A stretch of DNA of 64,000 bases, taken from the NCBI GenBank assembly GCA_033032175.1, contig CM065312.1, positions 3,844,001-3,908,000 on the forward strand, written 5' to 3'. The notes beneath the pieces are model-generated. The model searched no databases and had not been told where the DNA came from. It saw only the letters and a list, made by a program, of their open reading frames with translations. Source of the stretch: Saturnia japonica. Taxonomy: Eukaryota; Arthropoda; Insecta; Lepidoptera; Saturniidae. The position numbers and the translations under genes are program-made. How positions within the stretch are numbered: position 1 is the first letter of the stretch; each line of letters begins with the position of its first letter. Below are positions 45,071 to 56,281 of this stretch, in pieces.

Positions 45071-45890
45071 TATTATTTATTAAATACCTACTGTCACGTT
45101 TCATTTTTCATTTATTGTTATTCTGTGGATCATATAATCTGAGGTTACATATTATTTTTGTTACCTCTTTTGTAATCTATTTTATCAGTATACTTTTGTT
45201 TTGTTCATAACTGAATACATTAAAATAAAATAAAATATATATTATAAAACCCAGATGAAGAAATAAAAATCATAATATCGAACGAAAGGCAAAATTAAAC
45301 TCACGCCTCTCTCGGCTTACCGGTTTAGTCTACTGCTGGCTTTAATTAAAAAACAGCATTATTTTCTAATATCACGGTGTAAATAAAATTCACTTTTATC
45401 CAACGTGCACGCATACTGAATATTCCACAGCGAAATTATGATAAATCTTTATTGATGTCCTTAGGTACGACTCGGGAGTTTTGTCCCCGCGTATTGTTTC
45501 CCAAATTATTCTTTATATTCCATACTAACACAAACAAAGGCTTACAATGCTGGCGTAGTCATAAAATGATTGGAACTCGGAACACAATGCCATTATGCAA
45601 ATATTTACGTCCTGTTTTACTTACTATGAAAAAGAGATGCTGAGTATTTTGGGGTATGGTTGGAATTTTTCATACGCTTGTCGGGATAAGAAAAGTTGGA
45701 CACATATTTATATGTTATATATGGGTAAGTAGAATTGTATGAATGATTATATTGTATTAAATGGTATTTTTTACATTGTTACAAAATGTTTTTAAGGTTA
45801 ATTTTAGCTGGATGGTAGGCAATAGTAATTGTGTGTCAGGCACGATAGCAAACACCATACACCACGTGTAACACCCACCATAGTAGTACG
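45071..45890. other. intergenic sequence, nothing recognised
   Basis: No gene or repeat supported. Confidence 0.5.
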
Positions 45891-46152
45891 CTTAGGCGCT
45901 ACTTCCACGAGCGAGTGTATTGCCACAAGTTCGTCTTGGTATCGACAGATGATCTCCACGAGACGATTATTATTCGACCAGTTTTTTGTTGAAAAAAGCT
46001 TAATTTGGTGATACGCAAGAGCGAAATCAGAAGTTATAATGGGGTTAGATGGGCAAAATCGCGTCACGTTTTACGGCGAACATGCTGCGAGTAGGTTGCG
46101 TCTTGAAGGGAGTCGCGGTCGTTGATATTTTCCTCTTCAATGTCACTCGTAG

Positions 46153-46277
46153 CACACACAACAGAACTAACATTAAAAGAAATACTCATAAATCAGTCGA
46201 TAAAATTCGACCAAGTCATTCAACAAATGAGCTCCATGATGGATCTCATGTTGAAACTAATTAACAAGCTTGCTTAA
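46153..46277 (+). pseudogene. ORF1 (gag-like) C-terminal remnant of the jockey element
   Basis: About 40 codons in the frame that ends in TAA at 46275-46277, with ILINQSIKFDQVIQQMSSMM and DLMLKLINKLA. This hydrophobic, Gln/Met/Leu-rich helical tail resembles the end of jockey-type ORF1 proteins as I know them. The rest of ORF1, including its zinc knuckles, was lost to 5' truncation. Its stop overlaps the ORF2 start as TAATG. Confidence 0.65.
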
Positions 46278-48961
46278 TGGCTTCATTAAGGATAGCGACT
46301 TGGAACACCAACGGACTAGCCCCAAATAAAAATGAAATTGAACAGTTAATAAGAGAACACCAGCTTGACGCTGTCTTAGTATCAGAGACACACTGTACCA
46401 GCTCTTCAAATATTAAAATACGAGGATTCCACACTTATCTGACAAATCACCCTGATGGAACGGGCCATGCTGGAATAGCAGTGATAGTCAAAAACACAAT
46501 TAAACACCATGTATTACAAGAATTCCGAACAGATTATATTCAGGCTAGCACAGTGGCAATCGAAGATAATTGTGGACACTTGAATCTTTCTGCTATTTAT
46601 TGCCCACCTCGACATACAATATCGGAACATATGTTCACTCAACTGTTTAAATCTTTAGGACACCGGTTTGTAGCTGGAGGCGACTGGAACTCAAAGCACA
46701 CAAATTGGGGATCACGCCTCACAACGACTCGAGGAAGACAGTTAAAACTAAGCATAGATAAAAACAACCTAATGCCACTGTCTTCTTCAGAACCAACGTA
46801 TTGGCCAACAGACCCAAAAAAAATTCCAGACTTATTAGATTTCTTTATAGTGAAGGGTATGTCAGGGCACTATCTTCAAATCGACCCATGCTGGGATAGC
46901 TCTTCCGACCATACTCCAGTACTCTTGACAATCAGTACAATGGTGATTAATTGTGAAGTACAAGATAGACTCTATAATAAATACACTGACTGGGAATCAT
47001 TCCGTGATTTCATAGAAAACAACATCCAACTTAAAATGTCCCTTAAAACCCCAGAAGATATTGATAACGTCACAAAACATATAACTGTGCTCATACAAAA
47101 AGCATGTTGGAAAAACACTCCTGACATTAAAAATCTACCTAAAACCAATAACCAACCTGTACTCATAAAACAAAAAGTACTTCAGAAAAGAAGATTACGT
47201 CGAGTGTGGCACCAAAGTAGACTAAAGGAGGACAAAATTAGACTTGAGAAGGTTGCCTCGGAACTAAGGGAATCTCTACAAAAATGGCGTGAAACTACCC
47301 TAGAGACCAAATTGGAATCCCTCACAGCTACTGCATCTACAGGCTACTCTCTTTGGAAATTCACTAAAGGCTACAACAGACCACAAGAAGCAAAGCTTCC
47401 AATAAGAAAAAGTGACAACAGCTGGGCTAGAACGGCACAAGAAAAGTGTAACACATTTGCCCAACATCTGGCAGAAGTCTTCACTCCAAATGCACCAAAA
47501 AATCCCAATGGCTTTGAAGATACAATACAATTGACACTAGAGCAAGTATACCAGCTCTCTCCACCACCAAAGCCAACAACTGCGCGGGATATCTGGAGAC
47601 TTATTAGAAATCTAAAAGATAAAAAAGCTCCTGGCTTTGATTTAATCACAAAAGAAATACTAAGAGAGTTGCCTAAGAAGGCTGTCATTCTTCTTACCAC
47701 CCTATTTAATGGTATATTGAGGACTCAACACTACCCAGATCTATGGAAAATTTCTCAAATAACCATAATACATAAAATGGGTAAGCCAGCAAACGTAGTG
47801 ACCTCCTATAGGCCAATTAGTCTACTGCCCACTATATCGAAACTTTTTGAAAAGGTCCTACTGAGAAGAATCCTTCCAATATTAACAGAAAACAACACAA
47901 TACCTGACCATCAGTTCGGATTTAGACAGAAACACTCGACAGTCGAGCAAGCACACAGAGTATGCGATAAGATAAGGAAAACACTAGAAGACAAAGAGTA
48001 CTGTTCATCTGCGTTTTTGGATATACAGCAGGCTTTTGACCGTGTCTGGCACAAGGGGCTCTTGTATAAAATTAGGAAAAACCTCCCACACAGCTATTTT
48101 CCCTTATTAAAGTCCTACCTAACAACACGGATCTTTCAAGTGAAAGAAGCAGATGCAACATCAACCTTCTATGAAATAAAAGCAGGTGTACCACAAGGGT
48201 CTGTCTTAGGCCCAGTCCTGTACACACTGTACACTGCAGATCTCCCCGAAGTATCAGGTGTTAGTACTGCTACATATGCTGACGATACTGCAATTTTGGC
48301 TAGCGACAGCGATCCTGGTAAAGCATCACTAGCCCTACAGCATGGCCTCGACCGAATAACAAATTGGCTACAAATGTGGCGAATTCAAGTCAGCGCCTCA
48401 AAGTCGGTCCACGCGACCTTTACATTGAGGAAAGGAAACTGCCCACCTGTTCAACTTGAGAACTCTATACTCCCACATAGCGAATGTGTAAAATATTTAG
48501 GTCTACATCTAGATCGGCGTTTAACATGGAAACATCACATAAAGACAAAAAGAGAGGAACTAAACCTGAGATACAGAAATCTGTACTGGCTGGTTGGACG
48601 AAACACCAAACTATCAACAGATAATAAGTTACTAATATATAAAACAATACTTAAGCCGGTATGGATGTACGGTATACAACTCTGGGGAAGTGCCTGTGAC
48701 TCCAATATTTCTATATTACAAAGAATGCAAAACATTATCTTGCGCAATATAGCCAATGTACCATGGTGCGTCACAAATGTAGAAATCCATAAATACTTGC
48801 ACATGAACACGGTGAGGGAGGAAATCCGAGATACCTCTCTAAAATACCGGGATCGCTTAGAAAACCACCCAAATAAACTAGCAACACAGCTGACCGGTCG
48901 CAGCTACAACAAAAGACTAAAAAGAAAGGACATTATCAAATTGAGTGATGTCCTTGGCTAG
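46277..48961 (+). CDS. jockey-clade ORF2: AP-type endonuclease and reverse transcriptase
   Basis: Intact 894-codon ORF from ATG at 46277 to TAG at 48959-48961, close to the ~900 residues usual for jockey ORF2. It nicks target DNA and primes cDNA on it. Residues 1-215 are the APE-like endonuclease: TWNTNGL at 8-14, SET with E37, GGDWNSKH with D136 and N138, PDLLDFF near 185, and SSDHTPV with D211/H212. RT spans about 430-700: KKAPGFDLI, YRPISLLPTISKLFEK, FRQKHSTVEQ, AFLDIQQAFDRVWHKG with D582, GVPQGSVLGPVLYTLY, and YADD at 667-670. The C-terminal thumb region has WMYGIQLWGSA and NVPWCVTN. All catalytic residues I can check are present. Expression is doubtful because the 5' end with the internal promoter is missing. 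Confidence 0.92.
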   Translation: MASLRIATWNTNGLAPNKNEIEQLIREHQLDAVLVSETHCTSSSNIKIRGFHTYLTNHPDGTGHAGIAVIVKNTIKHHVLQEFRTDYIQASTVAIEDNCGHLNLSAIYCPPRHTISEHMFTQLFKSLGHRFVAGGDWNSKHTNWGSRLTTTRGRQLKLSIDKNNLMPLSSSEPTYWPTDPKKIPDLLDFFIVKGMSGHYLQIDPCWDSSSDHTPVLLTISTMVINCEVQDRLYNKYTDWESFRDFIENNIQLKMSLKTPEDIDNVTKHITVLIQKACWKNTPDIKNLPKTNNQPVLIKQKVLQKRRLRRVWHQSRLKEDKIRLEKVASELRESLQKWRETTLETKLESLTATASTGYSLWKFTKGYNRPQEAKLPIRKSDNSWARTAQEKCNTFAQHLAEVFTPNAPKNPNGFEDTIQLTLEQVYQLSPPPKPTTARDIWRLIRNLKDKKAPGFDLITKEILRELPKKAVILLTTLFNGILRTQHYPDLWKISQITIIHKMGKPANVVTSYRPISLLPTISKLFEKVLLRRILPILTENNTIPDHQFGFRQKHSTVEQAHRVCDKIRKTLEDKEYCSSAFLDIQQAFDRVWHKGLLYKIRKNLPHSYFPLLKSYLTTRIFQVKEADATSTFYEIKAGVPQGSVLGPVLYTLYTADLPEVSGVSTATYADDTAILASDSDPGKASLALQHGLDRITNWLQMWRIQVSASKSVHATFTLRKGNCPPVQLENSILPHSECVKYLGLHLDRRLTWKHHIKTKREELNLRYRNLYWLVGRNTKLSTDNKLLIYKTILKPVWMYGIQLWGSACDSNISILQRMQNIILRNIANVPWCVTNVEIHKYLHMNTVREEIRDTSLKYRDRLENHPNKLATQLTGRSYNKRLKRKDIIKLSDVLG

Positions 48962-49173
48962 TTGGACTTGTAGGGGGAGAAACTCTCAGTGGAGGGTTCA
49001 CCCACAAAGTTATATTTACTATCAACAAATTTTCTAATAGTTGAACTGATTGCAGATATATGAAACAAAAAAAAAAAAAAAAAAAAAATGTCACTCGTAG
49101 TATCACCGCGATAGTATCGCTGTGTGGAGACACGTTCATATAGTTGTTGTCATTCGTGGACGTGGCGCCTAAG

Positions 49174-50514
49174 TTATGCCGCGTTCCGGAATCAGGCGGT
49201 GTACGGGTGTATATCAAGTATTAAAGCGGGATGGCTTATATTGTTACTCGACTGATTCCCGACCATCATACACATGCTGAACAAACCCTTGACCTTGATA
49301 TTCACTTATAAGTGTTGAATTAGAAACTACAAAGAAGGGAAAAGACCTCCAGCTCACATACTTACGTTTGTTCGTTTTGTGTAAAAGAATTATAGTCCTT
49401 CGTGAATGAGTATCGCTTATCAACCCCCTTTACGGTTCATTAACCATTAAATAACAGTGCAAGATGCACACTCAGTGTTCCGCGCTCTCGAACTAATTTA
49501 GATAGGAGGGCTAAATGTAATTCCGAAGAAATTATTAAGACGTAATTACATATTTTTAAACAGTGTAGATGATTCCATCAACTTCGGACAGATATTAAAT
49601 GGTGGTTTGTCGGAAGACCAATTGTAGATTACACCCTTAATATTAGTATTTAGTGTACAACAAGACAGCAAAAGGTCTGTAACTAACTATGAAAATCCAC
49701 TCACTTTTCTTCTGGAACATCCAGTCTTGACACGACCTAACGTAATCCCAATATTCCCAACCAACCACGTTTGAATTGACTTTCACGCATGGCTCGAAGA
49801 CAACTGTTTTTTCGAAAACAGTTTGCACACAGGTCGAACACTCTTGAGCGTAATAAGTATTGAAAAAAGGCCATTTGAAAGACAGATCTCCGTGATCACT
49901 TGATCAGTCAGTATCAAATTCTGTATAGCTAGGAGTAAGAACAAACTGATTAATATTTATTTACTAGCTATGCATTTTGAATTAAATATCCTTTGTATGT
50001 TTTAATTTATAAAAAATTTCAGACAACAAATTTGTGATCAACATCTTAAATACTTTATTTAATTTAGACCCTGAGAAAGCTCTTATGAACATCAAAATAC
50101 TACTATCGGTTCGGAAAATATACCAGTCATATAGAAGAGCCTGCAAGAAACTCGATCGGGTTTATAATTTTTATTTTATTTAACTATGCTGGTAGGTAAT
50201 ATTTACGTTTATTAATTATGATATAAGAAGGAGTAATTTGCAGACATCACTATTATTGAAGTAATGATCCACGATATAATATCTTTTGACAGTAAAAAAC
50301 TTGATATGGTCCTTAAAGTTATTCTCCGGCAAATGGGTAATGTACTTTGGAATCTTATCGCAAAACTTAACACTATCACCTAAGAATGTTTTAAGTACCT
50401 TACTTTACAAACACACAATACCTATCACTCAAAATTCATTTGTAGCTATTAGACTACTAAGCAAAAGCCTTAGTCAAAGGCTTAATAATCAATCCAGTCC
50501 ATTTTTTTAATATA
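49174..50514. other. intergenic sequence, nothing recognised
   Basis: No supported gene or repeat family. Confidence 0.5.
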
Positions 50515-50700
50515 CAGCCCAGCCTTGCCGTGTCACCACGCACGTGGTGAAAGTTCATCCTACTGATTCGATTTTGCACGCTGTGTTTCGGGATCAGGCA
50601 GTGAATGTCCAGTTTCTATTTACGAAGCCATGACAGCGGCGACTGGTTATGGATTATTGATATTTCGGTGGACACCACTGTTTTAGGATTCAACTGTGCT
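50515..50700 (+). repeat. 'CATGACAGCGGCGA' dispersed repeat, uninterrupted copy
   Basis: CACCACGCACGTGGTGAAAG, TGTTTCGGGATCAGGCAGTG, CCATGACAGCGGCGACTGG, TCGGTGGACACCACTGTTTT and CAACTGTGCTTAGCATCAG in order. This is the reference copy used for the others. Confidence 0.6.
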
Positions 50701-51265
50701 TAGCATCAGCCATAGCTCTGCCAATTTGCAATGCTTCTTTAAAAAAGTACAATTTACTGGGAAGTAAAAAAAGGGAATTTCTTCGAATATTTCTCTCCAC
50801 TTGGGGCTGTCCGACTGGTGGAATACTTCCACCCTACAAATGATCGCAGGCAAAAAACTAATGTTATTTTCCTGGGGTGAGTAGCGCTTACAGAGCTCTT
50901 TGGGGTAAGGTTGGTAACGCGCTGAGAACAAGGTTCGTATACTTATTTACCACCTTTATTGTATAAATAAGAACAATTTACGATCGTTTAGTTCCCTTCT
51001 GATGTATTCCGTGAAATTCAATCGATGATGTAAATAATTAAGTAGTGAATTACAAGTGAATTTCGAAAAATACTTTAAAATGTACCTACCTTCCACTAAT
51101 TACTCCAATCACCTAATAAAACTTAGATGTTCATGGGTACATAAACTTACAACTAGCGTCACTTAAAGGGATTTCAAAAGCCACTAAAGTGAAATTCGGG
51201 CAGTTTTAGCAAATGAGGTCACTAAATACCTGTTGTTATCAACCTCGTTAACGTTTTATTCATCA
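50701..51265. other. intergenic sequence, nothing recognised
   Basis: TCTCTCCACTTGGGGCTGTC near 50793 resembles 14661-14682 (TCTCTCTACTTGGGGCATTC), hinting at one more small shared repeat. No gene. Confidence 0.4.
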
Positions 51266-51269
51266 TATT

Positions 51270-51440
51270 CACCTTTACAGCCGTAAGATATCCACTATTG
51301 GACGATTACCCCAACAATCGCCACATCAAGAAGTCCTGTGTTACCCGCTTCCAGCATTTTCCCGCAATCTTTACCATGTCGTCTGCCCACCTTTTGATGA
51401 GTCTTCCTACGCTGCGCCTTCCAATTAGTACTGGGGCGTT
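51270..51440 (-). pseudogene. RTE-like pol C-terminus, reversed fragment
   Basis: The minus strand reads RRSVGRLIKRWADDMVKIAG followed by a W-K and a QDF-like block, then TCATCATAT near the 3' end. The order is that of the tail of the RTE element at 36.6-37.2 kb (SVGRPPTRWKDDIIKVAG, AQDRSLWRS). It is decayed with a stop. Confidence 0.6.
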
Positions 51441-52494
51441 CCTCATTTTTTAACGCTTTTTTACACTCAAGGAACAGTTGTTAGAAACGGATATTTAAAA
51501 AATGTTTTTTGTTTTAGTTCGAGAACAAACTGTCCTGAACGAACCTTAAATTTCAAATCAAAACAAAATATATAAAAATATTTGACGTTTAACCAAAAAA
51601 CAGTTTTTATTCTTTCCTTCATTCTCGTTTTTTCTTTTACAACTAAATTTTTATTGTATAGCTTTAGTAATAAAATTCATTGTAGCTTATTCGTTACTTG
51701 TAACGGTTTACTGTTCATTCAATAATAGTCCTTATAGCAATTGCTATAGATCTGTTATATTAACAACGTTCCACTCTGACTACCAACATAACGTTTGACG
51801 CGCGTCTCGTTTGTTTTAAAACCTGTTATAGTTATATAGAGAAACAGTTTGTTCGTTTGTCATAGAAGAACTGGTTCTGAAAAACGTTTCTGAACGAAAC
51901 ACCCAGTACTACTTCCGATACGAGGTTACCATTCTCCTCTGAACGTATTATTACACGTGAAAATTCTGTGAATACAATAACATTTATTCTAGCAAAAAAA
52001 AAGGATTTCCGACTAAGATATGAACATAAAATAACTTTACACGCGCCGCTTAACAATTTATCCACATAAAAACACAGAAAATCGTCGGAATGGCTTTCTG
52101 GCAAGACAATTTATTTCATTTCTCAAAAATATCGAAGGCAATTGTCTTGAGAGAGCATTCGGGGTAACCAACTGCTTATCTAGAGTTGCCAGCGATTGGC
52201 TTCACTCCAAATATATTTGTACTAGATGACGTAAAAAAGGGCATTCTATTACCTCTATGTTGTTTTGAACATACGGGCTTGGCGAATATACAATTTTATT
52301 TAGTCGATAAAATAAGTTTACTAAGATAGCATTTTCGTGATCCCAAAATTATAGCTGCAGTTTCAGATCAAACTCTTCTTAAAAATTAAATATTTCCGAT
52401 TTATAATCACAAAAACGATTTTCCGCATTACAACTATTCAATTTTATTGGATAATTGAACTAATTTAGCAAAATAGATTTTGTATTTATCTACT
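51441..52494. other. intergenic sequence, nothing recognised
   Basis: A 90-codon open frame on the minus strand (51832-52104) matches nothing I know and is probably chance. Confidence 0.45.
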
Positions 52495-53045
52495 AGCTGT
52501 TCCCGCGGCGTCACTCACGTAGACTATAGAATGCCATCGATCGGGAACACGCGCGAATCTTGCTATCCCGCTCCCGGCTATTTTAAATACAAAAAAATAT
52601 TATTGTGGCTGTTCCTTAAAATATAGACATAATATACTTTCGCTGATTTTTTTTGTAGGTCTTTTTAATGTCTATAATTATGTAGTATTATACATTAACT
52701 TAATATATCTCATATGGTTTACTCAGCATAAACCATATATGCTCCAGAATTGATTCACCATAGGCAGTTTTTATTTGCTCGGTTCCTCAATTCTTTTTCT
52801 AAAATAAAAGTAGCCCAAGTTTCTTCTTATAATATTAACTATCTATCAGTGAAAGACCAGTTAAAATCAGTTCAACCGTTCCAAAACAACAACGTTCAAC
52901 AGACAGACAAAAACTTTAAAAATTGGGGTTTTGTTATAGTTGTCGTATATACTTTATCTGCATTCAGTAAAAAGCTATTATTTTTTCATTACAAACAGAA
53001 ACTTCAATTTTATTAATTATATATATAGATGACTGTAACATTGAT
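52495..53045 (+). repeat. dispersed repeat of the 4.88-kb family
   Basis: TAGCTGTTCCCGCGGCGTCA head, AAAATAAAAGTAGCCCAAGT, CTATCAGTGAAAGACC and CAACAGACAGACAAAAAC tail in the order of 4878-5125. It is longer because of an extra stretch near 52565-52790. Confidence 0.55.
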
Positions 53046-53984
53046 ATAATATCAACCTGAGAATTATATATCCACTAGCTGAACTGTGTGAATATTTCAC
53101 ACAATCTAACTAACAGACCCAACAGCTGTCATGTTAGTTACATAAACTGTTAATAAATGATACTTTGAATGTTTTTTTCAATTCATCATAAACAGATGAC
53201 ATTCGTAATGAAAAAAAAAAATTATTTATTTTTTAACGAAAACATTAATTTAATACTATTTTTTAATGTTATGTTTGGTCAATAGCGGTAAAAATAAGTT
53301 TTATAATTTTTGAATCATTGAGTTTATGAATATTATAGGGAGACGGGGAATTCTTAGGAAAAAACACGTTTGAGAAATAATTTACCTTTATGATACATTC
53401 AGCACTAAATTTATATAAAAAATCATAAATATTCCGTTTGAAAATTCTCATAAGTTATTATTATACATATAATTATATGTGTTTTTGTTTCAGAACATAA
53501 CCTCATTTATGTCAATGGAACGAGTTATTTTTCTTACCCATTGATGTTTGATGAAGTAAGCACCAGTGTGTTACGTTTTATGAAAATTTCATAGAAACAT
53601 TTTCGCAATGCAAAAATATTTTTCATTCTTAATCGCTTCGTACCTTATACAAAACGGAATAAAATATTTTCAAGTTACACAACACATGAGTTAAAAGTTA
53701 CTCGTACACTATTCGGTGGGACTTCCAAAGTCGATCAGTCATTGGGAAGTTTCCATGGAGAAAGTTGTCTATCCGTCTCACAAAGTGACGTATGAATGAA
53801 TAAAATATTTGGAACTTTCTTTGGCTTTTCCGAACTGATGGTATTATCATTAGTGCTTTGAAGGTTTTCCTTATGGATCAATCAACGTTTAGAATATATA
53901 AGGAGAGGTATTTACAAGCTCTGCTTTTATAATTTAGCTGCAGTGGTATAATTTAATAGCCATGATTATTATGACAAGCGATCG
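53046..53984. other. intergenic sequence, nothing recognised
   Basis: No supported feature. Confidence 0.5.
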
Positions 53985-54170
53985 CCCTAAACTCGACATT
54001 CAACCTGCGACTTTTTGATTATAGACTATTTTCTGTTTGACATTTCTTTGAGGGGTCTAAGTTCAAAGGAACTTTTCATTTTAGGTCTCGTAGTATAAAA
54101 TTATTTTATTTAATAAATTAGTAACAGATATTATAGATAAATTTTAGCTTTCTGCACTCCTGTTTAGGAC
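53985..54170 (+). repeat. 'GCGATCGCCCTAA' dispersed repeat, internally deleted copy
   Basis: GCGATCGCCCTAAACTCGAC, TTTCTGTTTGACATTT, GGTCTAAGTTCAA and TTAGCTTTCTGCACTCCT match 56985-57245 in order. The AGTAACCTAAACAATGAG segment is missing. Confidence 0.65.
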
Positions 54171-54244
54171 TGGATCGCGACCCACCTTAGTTCCGTGAAC
54201 AGTCAATGTACCTATATTTATTAGTCAAGCAATAAACCCATCAT

Positions 54245-54520
54245 GTGACTCTTTTTTGGATAGTAGTGTTTCGGGGTTAGCCCTGTGTATTCAGCTGCGG
54301 AGAGGATAGCAAGCGGGTATGACAATGACTACCCCAAGCTCGATGAAGCTGTAGAAGCCGGCTAACAGTATAATCAGTTAGAAAAAAAAACAAATGCGAG
54401 CCGCGCGGCGATGCATTGCCGATTTCTCGGTGGTCACCTTTGTTTTTGAATTGAACAGTGCTTACCACGTGCTTACCGTCAGACGCAGTGTCGTCATATT
54501 GCCGTGCTATAGTAGAAAAA
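54245..54520 (+). repeat. 'CATGACAGCGGCGA' repeat interrupted by a ~50-bp jockey-type tail
   Basis: Left, GTGTTTCGGGGTTAGCCCTG and GACAATGACTACCCCAAGCT; right, GCGGCGATGCATTGCCGATT, TCTCGGTGGTCACC and ATTGCCGTGC. Between them, 54343-54390 reads GATGAAGCTGTAGAAGCCGG, CTAACAGTATAATCAGTTAG and A9, the last ~45 bp of the 18.8-kb element plus poly(A). Confidence 0.6.
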
Positions 54521-54679
54521 AACTACACAACATGAAGTAAAATTTACAAAATATTTATTAAATAAAATAATGAAAGTTTATAAAAATTAAAAAACTACAC
54601 GAAAAATTATGTTAAAGTAAAAATTTATAATCCTACTATAAAGTACTTTACAACATAAGCAGTTTAAACAAGACAATAA

Positions 54680-55045
54680 AAAAAAGATAACCAACTTCAA
54701 TGTTTTTGAAGAGTTTGTCTTCGAAGTTGAAGGCCCAGTGCAATGAAATTAAAATCGCCTTGAGGTATCCTCTATTCGACAAAAAAAGAATCATCCAAAT
54801 CGGTTCATAAATAATGATACCGTACAAACACAAGGAATTTTTGTACAAAATAGAAAACCTAGTTTAATGTTTTTGAGAAGTGTATCTTCGGAGTTGAAGG
54901 TCCAATGCCAATGATATTTAAATGAGACCATCCAACGAAAACAGAACCATCCATATTGGATCATAAATAAAGGAGTTATGGGTGAACATCCATAAAAAAA
55001 ATCGGATTGATAACCTCCTTTTTTTATTGAAATCGGTTAAAAAAA
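54680..55045 (+). repeat. AAGTCGGTT dispersed repeat, two head-to-tail arms
   Basis: Two successive units, each with a TTGAAGAG or TTGAGAAG start, a TCTTCGRAGTTGAAGG block, an AAGGCCCAGTG or AAGGTCCAATG block and a TCATAAATAA block. The second finishes in a TTGAAATCGGTTAAAAAA end. Confidence 0.6.
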
Positions 55046-55118
55046 TATATTTTCAAATAATTTATTTCAATTCGATACGGGTCGATTAGCGCTGTTGCTA
55101 TAGACGATCCTAATATTA

Positions 55119-56281
55119 GGTCCTTATATATGAAATTGGCGTTTTGTACGGGAGGAATATAAAGTCAATTTTTTTATTGAAAAATATATTTAATTAATCA
55201 AAATATGCACCGTTATTATCTATGCATTTTTGCCATCTCATAGGTAGTTCATTGATCCCTTTACTTAAAAAAAACCATGGGGGCGAGAATCAATAAACTC
55301 TTTGAAGGCGTTTTGGACTGCCGCATCGGAGATGAATTTTTTCCAATTTCGGAAGAAATGGTAATCTGTAGAAGCAAGGTCCGGGGAGTACGGTGGATGT
55401 CGCAGACATTCCAACTGTAGCTCATCTAACTTAGTGGTTGTTTGTTGTGCAGTGTGTGTTCTTGCGTTGTCGTGCAGCAGCAGTGGCCTAGAGCGACTGA
55501 CCAATCTCGGTTGTTTAGCAGCTAGTTCTTCCTTCACGGTTTGCAGTTGCTGACAATAGATATCAGCCGTAATCGTTTGGCCAGATTTTAGAAAGCTGTA
55601 GTGAACGACACCGGCGCTAATTCACCAAACACTCACTAGTTACTTTTTCTGAGTCAATTTTCGTTTAGTGCAGGATTTGGCTGGGTCTCCAGGGTTCAGC
55701 CATTGCGACGAGCGCTTCCGATTATCGTACAGTATCTACTCTTAATCACAAGTAATGATTCGAATTAAAATCCCTTCGTTATTGTGTCGGTTGAGCAAAG
55801 TAACACAGCAGTCGACGCGTGTTTGCAAGTTCGATTCACTCAATTCATGAGGTACCCATCGTTAAAGATTTTTTACTTTCCCGATTTGCTTCAAGTGGAT
55901 TAATACAGTTTTATCACTTACTCCGAAGCCTGCAGCTATCTCTGAAGTGCTTTGTGATGGTTCCGCTTCCACAATAGCCTTTAGTTCTTCATTTTCCACT
56001 TTGGTCTCCGGTTGTCCATGGGGCTGGTTCTGATGGTCGAAATTTCCATAACGAAAACCTTGAAACCAAAAACGTACCGTGCTTTCTTTTGCGATACCAG
56101 CGCCGTACATATAATTAATCCTTCGAGCTGTTTATGCAGCACTGGTACCACGGTAGATCCCGTATTCGTAAATATACCGGATATTCAAACTCACATGTAC
56201 CAGCTATATGAATTTATAAATTTGAATTTTGAATTCTTAACCAAACGTACGAGAAAACGCTAATTTCATATGTAAGGACCA
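55119..56281 (-). mobile_element. decayed mariner (Tc1/mariner) element with both TIRs
   Basis: The left end starts GGTCCTTATATATGAAATTG after TA (55117-55118). The right end is the inverted GAAAACGCTAATTTCATATG..GGACC, ending at 56280-56281 before TA (56282-56283). The length is about 1.16 kb, against roughly 1.3 kb for intact mariners, so some sequence is lost. Confidence 0.88.
55197..56118 (-). pseudogene. mariner transposase (DD34D) remnant
   Basis: Cut-and-paste DNA transposase, read on the minus strand. The N-terminal HTH part is seen in STVRFWFQGFRYGNFDHQNQ, ELKAIVEAEPSQSTSEIAAG and SDKTVLIHLKQIGKVK. The first catalytic Asp is kept in an ITCD block near 55730, but two stops follow it directly. 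The central part is in shifted frames. The second Asp (LLHDNARTHT) and the third (SPDLASTDYHFF) are kept with exactly 34 residues between them, which fixes the mariner class. A T-run frameshift follows SRPHGFF, and the last ~25 codons are in another frame. No functional protein is possible. Confidence 0.9.

Larger units (their letters stand above)
46153..49088 (+). mobile_element. young jockey-clade non-LTR retrotransposon, 5'-truncated in ORF1
   Basis: Flanked by AATGTCACTCGTAG at 46139-46152 and 49087-49100. At least 12 of the 14 bases are certain; the leading AA merges with the poly(A) of 49067-49088. It carries the end of ORF1, an intact ORF2, a ~105-bp 3' UTR and an A22 tail. Exact TSDs and an undamaged ORF2 point to recent integration. 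Confidence 0.9.
45891..49173. mobile_element. MITE of the 23.2-kb family, split by a jockey element
   Basis: The left end CTTAGGCGCTACTTCCACGA (45891) and the right end TCGTGGACGTGGCGCCTAAG (ending 49173) are near-perfect TIRs. Without the insertion (46153-49100) the element is about 335 bp. The interior is collinear with 23187-23561. There is no transposase; TA next to GGCGC at both ends suggests a TA target duplication. Confidence 0.75.

Noticed and set aside
51832..52104. 90-codon minus-strand frame
   Set aside because: No motif, no repeat or gene context, and a composition typical of chance frames.
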